Of a DNA stretch of 21,552 nucleotides, positions 19,699 to 21,552 are shown in pieces. Under the pieces are notes generated by a model. The model made no database searches. It was not told where the DNA came from and was given only the letters and a program-made list of their open reading frames with translations. The position numbers were made by a program, and so were the translations under genes. The DNA lies in the NCBI GenBank assembly GCA_937910385.1, contig CALEPT010000032.1:1-21552 (forward strand). The letters are read 5' to 3'. The DNA is from an uncultured Ruminococcus sp. (lineage in GTDB: Bacteria; Bacillota; Clostridia; Oscillospirales; Ruminococcaceae). Positions within the stretch are counted from its first letter, which is position 1; each line of letters starts with the position of its first letter.

Positions 19699-20445
19699 CT
19701 ATTCTGTCATTATCCATCGCCGACGGAAGCGATTTTGACGCGTCCACCAGTCAACACGGGCACTAAGCGCGGCAGGATCTGTATACGGTATGTTTACTAA
19801 GACCGGGCGCATCGTTTCGGGGGTTAGATAATACCCCTGCCCATAGCGCGGCAGGTTTTCAGCACCCGAAACAGTGATGATGTTTCTTGAGTCCTGCGCG
19901 GTCGGGCATCGCAGTGCTATCCGGGCATCAATATTGACTTTGATCTGTCCGTTGATAATGTCACGCGTCGGGCGTTGAGTCGCAATAATCAAATGTACTT
20001 TTGCAGCGCGTCCTAATTGAGCGATGCGGCACAAAGACGGCAAAACGTCTTTCTTTTGAGTTGTAATCAAATCGGCAAACTCATCAATTATTATGTAAAT
20101 ATCTGCGCCGTAATAGATGCGCTGCCCGTTCTTCTGCATCGTCTTATACCGGCGTTCCATCAGGTCGACTGAATGCCGAACAGCCGCCCGGATGTCGTCG
20201 GGCTCGCTTGCATACTTCAAAGTATGCGGCAGCTGTTTATATCCGGCAAGCTCAACGCGCTTCGGGTCAATCAAAACAAAATTGACCGTTGCCGGACTTT
20301 GAAACAGTGCCGTATAAATCAATCCGTGAAGTAGTACCGACTTGCCCGAACCTGTCGCGCCGGCAATCAGCACATGCGGTTGCCCGAGTATGTCGCCGTA
20401 TAGCCGGGGATATTCCCCGGCTGGCGTAGTCCATGTAATTTTCAT
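19699..20445 (-). CDS. Stand-alone FtsK/SpoIIIE-type DNA-pumping ATPase
   Basis: 248 residues. VLIAGATGSGKSVLL holds the Walker A (GATGSGKS, ~29-36), FVLIDPKRVEL is the following FtsK signature, YIIIDEFADL is the Walker B (~117-126) and IAQLGRAAKVHLIIATQRP the family's sensor region. There is no membrane domain and no gamma (KOPS-reading) winged helix, and cellular FtsK/SpoIIIE is three times longer. It is therefore just the motor core, as in plasmid and ICE coupling or translocation ATPases. It follows the acidic gene by 4 nt in a - strand operon. Possible jobs: moving phage or plasmid DNA during segregation, transfer or packaging. Confidence 0.9.
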   Translation of the reverse strand: MKITWTTPAGEYPRLYGDILGQPHVLIAGATGSGKSVLLHGLIYTALFQSPATVNFVLIDPKRVELAGYKQLPHTLKYASEPDDIRAAVRHSVDLMERRYKTMQKNGQRIYYGADIYIIIDEFADLITTQKKDVLPSLCRIAQLGRAAKVHLIIATQRPTRDIINGQIKVNIDARIALRCPTAQDSRNIITVSGAENLPRYGQGYYLTPETMRPVLVNIPYTDPAALSARVDWWTRQNRFRRRWIMTE

Positions 20446-20449
20446 CCTT

Positions 20450-20830
20450 TTATGAAAAAATCAGATTGCTTTCCGGGATGCCCTTTTCCGCCGCTTGCGA
20501 TAAAATTTCCTGCTTCAAAAGCGGCTCAGACCATCTATCAAACTCTTCCATGTCGACAGCTTCACGATAGAACGCTTCAAGTTTGCATTCGTAGAACTCC
20601 CGCTCATCAAGTCCGCTTTTTTCGCGCGCTTCTTCTAAAGCATCTTCAAGGTCTTCGCCGTGTCTTTCGCGGTAAAAAGTGTTCACGCTAACTTCGGCGT
20701 ATAGCTCCACTTCCTCGCCGTCATCAGCCTCACAAGTCGCTAACATAAAGTTCGCCGCTTCTTTTGGATTTTCGCGGCTTTCTCCACCCTCAAAAATCAC
20801 ATCGATTTTTTTGTTAAAATTTTCAGCCAT
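20450..20830 (-). CDS. Acidic protein of unknown function
   Basis: 126 residues from the ATG at 20830, preceded by AAGGAG and GAGG. The sequence is strongly acidic (DDGEEVELYAEVSV, EDLEDALEEAREKSGLDEREF) and has no Cys or membrane segment. It is the first gene after the promoter at 20858-20886 and is co-transcribed with the FtsK-like ATPase. A DNA-mimic or ATPase partner role is possible, but nothing in the sequence proves it. Confidence 0.7.
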   Translation of the reverse strand: MAENFNKKIDVIFEGGESRENPKEAANFMLATCEADDGEEVELYAEVSVNTFYRERHGEDLEDALEEAREKSGLDEREFYECKLEAFYREAVDMEEFDRWSEPLLKQEILSQAAEKGIPESNLIFS

Positions 20831-20857
20831 GCCTCAATCGCTCCTTTTTTTTCCGTT

Positions 20858-20886
20858 ATTTTAGTTTAAATTTTTCACAAAGTCAA
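20858..20886 (-). promoter_or_regulatory. Promoter for the acidic protein/FtsK genes
   Basis: On the - strand: TTGACT (20886-20881), 17-bp spacer, TAAAAT (20863-20858), about 28 bp before the start codon at 20830. It would transcribe the acidic protein and the ATPase. Confidence 0.7.
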
Positions 20887-20918
20887 GCTGCAATATAGCC
20901 GGATCGACGGCTCATATA

Positions 20919-21209
20919 CTATTCGGAACAATCCGTCGGTATAAGACTCGCGATACTCACATAGCCGCAACCGACGATGTCCTTCATGTTGTAGTAATTA
21001 AGACGCGGGAAGTATTCCTGAAGGAAGTAGCCGATGTGTCTTCGCGTCGTTTGCGAATATGTACCGCTACATTTAATTTTTCCATCCCTCACGGAAATGA
21101 CTCCCGTTTTGTATGAAATGAGATCAATATTACCATTGCCATAACTATACACATAACAATTCGCATGGTCGTGACCGCGGAGCTTTTTTACAACAACTCT
21201 ATTATACAT
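20919..21209 (-). CDS. Conserved small protein (DUF8033-like pattern)
   Basis: 96 residues from the ATG at 21209, with AAAGGAAA upstream. The sequence contains LISYKTGVISVRDG, then CSGTYSQTTRRHIGYFLQEYF. The combination S-Y-x-T-x-V ... Y-S-x-T-T-x-R-H-I-x-x-F-L is one I associate with DUF8033-type proteins on mobile elements; this assignment is from memory. The fold appears beta-rich with a C-terminal helix. It lies between the ArdC-like and acidic-protein genes. Function unknown. Confidence 0.65.
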   Translation of the reverse strand: MYNRVVVKKLRGHDHANCYVYSYGNGNIDLISYKTGVISVRDGKIKCSGTYSQTTRRHIGYFLQEYFPRLNYYNMKDIVGCGYVSIASLIPTDCSE

Positions 21210-21273
21210 TCTCAGTTTCCTTTCTGCCCTCGTAACCTCCGGGGCGGGCTTAGTTTATTTCGGTTTTGCTGGG

Positions 21274-21540
21274 TCACTCTGCGATTTTCTCAACTTGTGC
21301 CATCGCAAAGAAACAAGATACTTTTTGAAACATTCTGCTTAGGTCGATTTCGTTACCGTTCTCGTCAACGTCTTTCTTCTCCGAATATTTCCATATCGGT
21401 ATACGTGCAACAGCGTGTTCACCTTTCTTGACCTTGTAGCCTGCTGACTTCCAGTACTGAAACGTATGGATCGGCTCGGGCTCGTTAATAAACTCCTCGC
21501 GCTCGTTGCCGTTTTCATCTACCGTTATAGCCTTGAACAT
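21274..21540 (-). CDS. ArdC-like N-terminal ssDNA-binding domain protein (possibly cut off)
   Basis: 88 residues from the ATG at 21540; the frame stays open to the right edge of the window and no clear ribosome site is visible, so the true start may lie outside. IHTFQYWKSAGYKVKKGEHAV, then IPIWKYSEKK and FFAMAQVE, match the ArdC-type ssDNA-binding domain (T-x-x-Y-W-x-x-x-G-x-x-V-x-K-G-E-x-A). ArdC protects incoming plasmid DNA as ssDNA during conjugation and counters restriction. The ArdC protease domain is missing here, so this is the binding domain alone. It heads the - strand gene group that ends with the FtsK ATPase. Confidence 0.8.
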   Translation of the reverse strand: MFKAITVDENGNEREEFINEPEPIHTFQYWKSAGYKVKKGEHAVARIPIWKYSEKKDVDENGNEIDLSRMFQKVSCFFAMAQVEKIAE

Positions 21541-21552
21541 TCTTCCGGTTGT

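Overview
The window is a stretch of a temperate tailed phage (siphovirus-like) of a Firmicute, most likely a gut Clostridia host. The evidence is strong AGGAGG ribosome sites, a CD1375-type small tail-end protein, GH25/XhlA-type lysis genes, a large serine recombinase, and Gp157, Sak4-like, SSB-like and VapE replication proteins. No rRNA, tRNA, CRISPR array or insertion sequence was seen.

Layout. (1) 1-4371, + strand: end of the late region, with a tail fibre/tip protein carrying an S74 self-cleaving chaperone domain (cut off at the left edge), a second tail-associated protein, small conserved phage proteins, a holin-like protein, a GH25 lysozyme and two more small membrane proteins. (2) 4372-6552: a promoter-hairpin-terminator unit that may be a small RNA, then on the - strand a large serine recombinase and an XRE repressor without a peptidase domain. 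(3) 6553-6795: the lysis/lysogeny switch, with two perfect-consensus promoters that face each other and paired operator-like dyads. (4) 6796-9796, + strand: Cro-like regulator, Gp157, Sak4-like ATPase, SSB-like protein, a CHC2 zinc-finger primase fragment that seems to start at CTG, and a metallopeptidase. (5) 9797-14252: a dense run of small accessory genes, including a membrane-anchored 3D-domain protein and a Dam-type methylase with a 9-bp tandem repeat. (6) 14230-18278: an N6-adenine methylase, a C5-cytosine methylase with a repeated recognition region and a long out-of-frame ORF inside it, a RusA resolvase and the VapE helicase. (7) 18279-18749: non-coding, with five direct iterons, an AT-rich block, a 26-bp palindrome and a second array of imperfect repeats about 21 bp apart; it looks like a replication origin. 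(8) 18750-19549: a small gene and a terminase-small-subunit-like gene. (9) 19550-21552, mostly - strand: a convergent operon with an ArdC-like ssDNA-binding domain, two uncharacterised proteins and a stand-alone FtsK/SpoIIIE ATPase, ending at a hairpin and a long inverted repeat.

Working together: the repressor and Cro-like protein decide between lysogeny and early transcription. The early operon supplies ssDNA binding, annealing, primase and helicase functions that act at the iteron origin, and RusA resolves branched DNA before packaging. Three methylases with no partner nuclease, plus an ArdC-like protein, fit a role in evading host restriction. Lysis genes lie directly beside the integrase, as expected for a circular (non-integrated) phage genome with attP in between, or for an unusual gene order.
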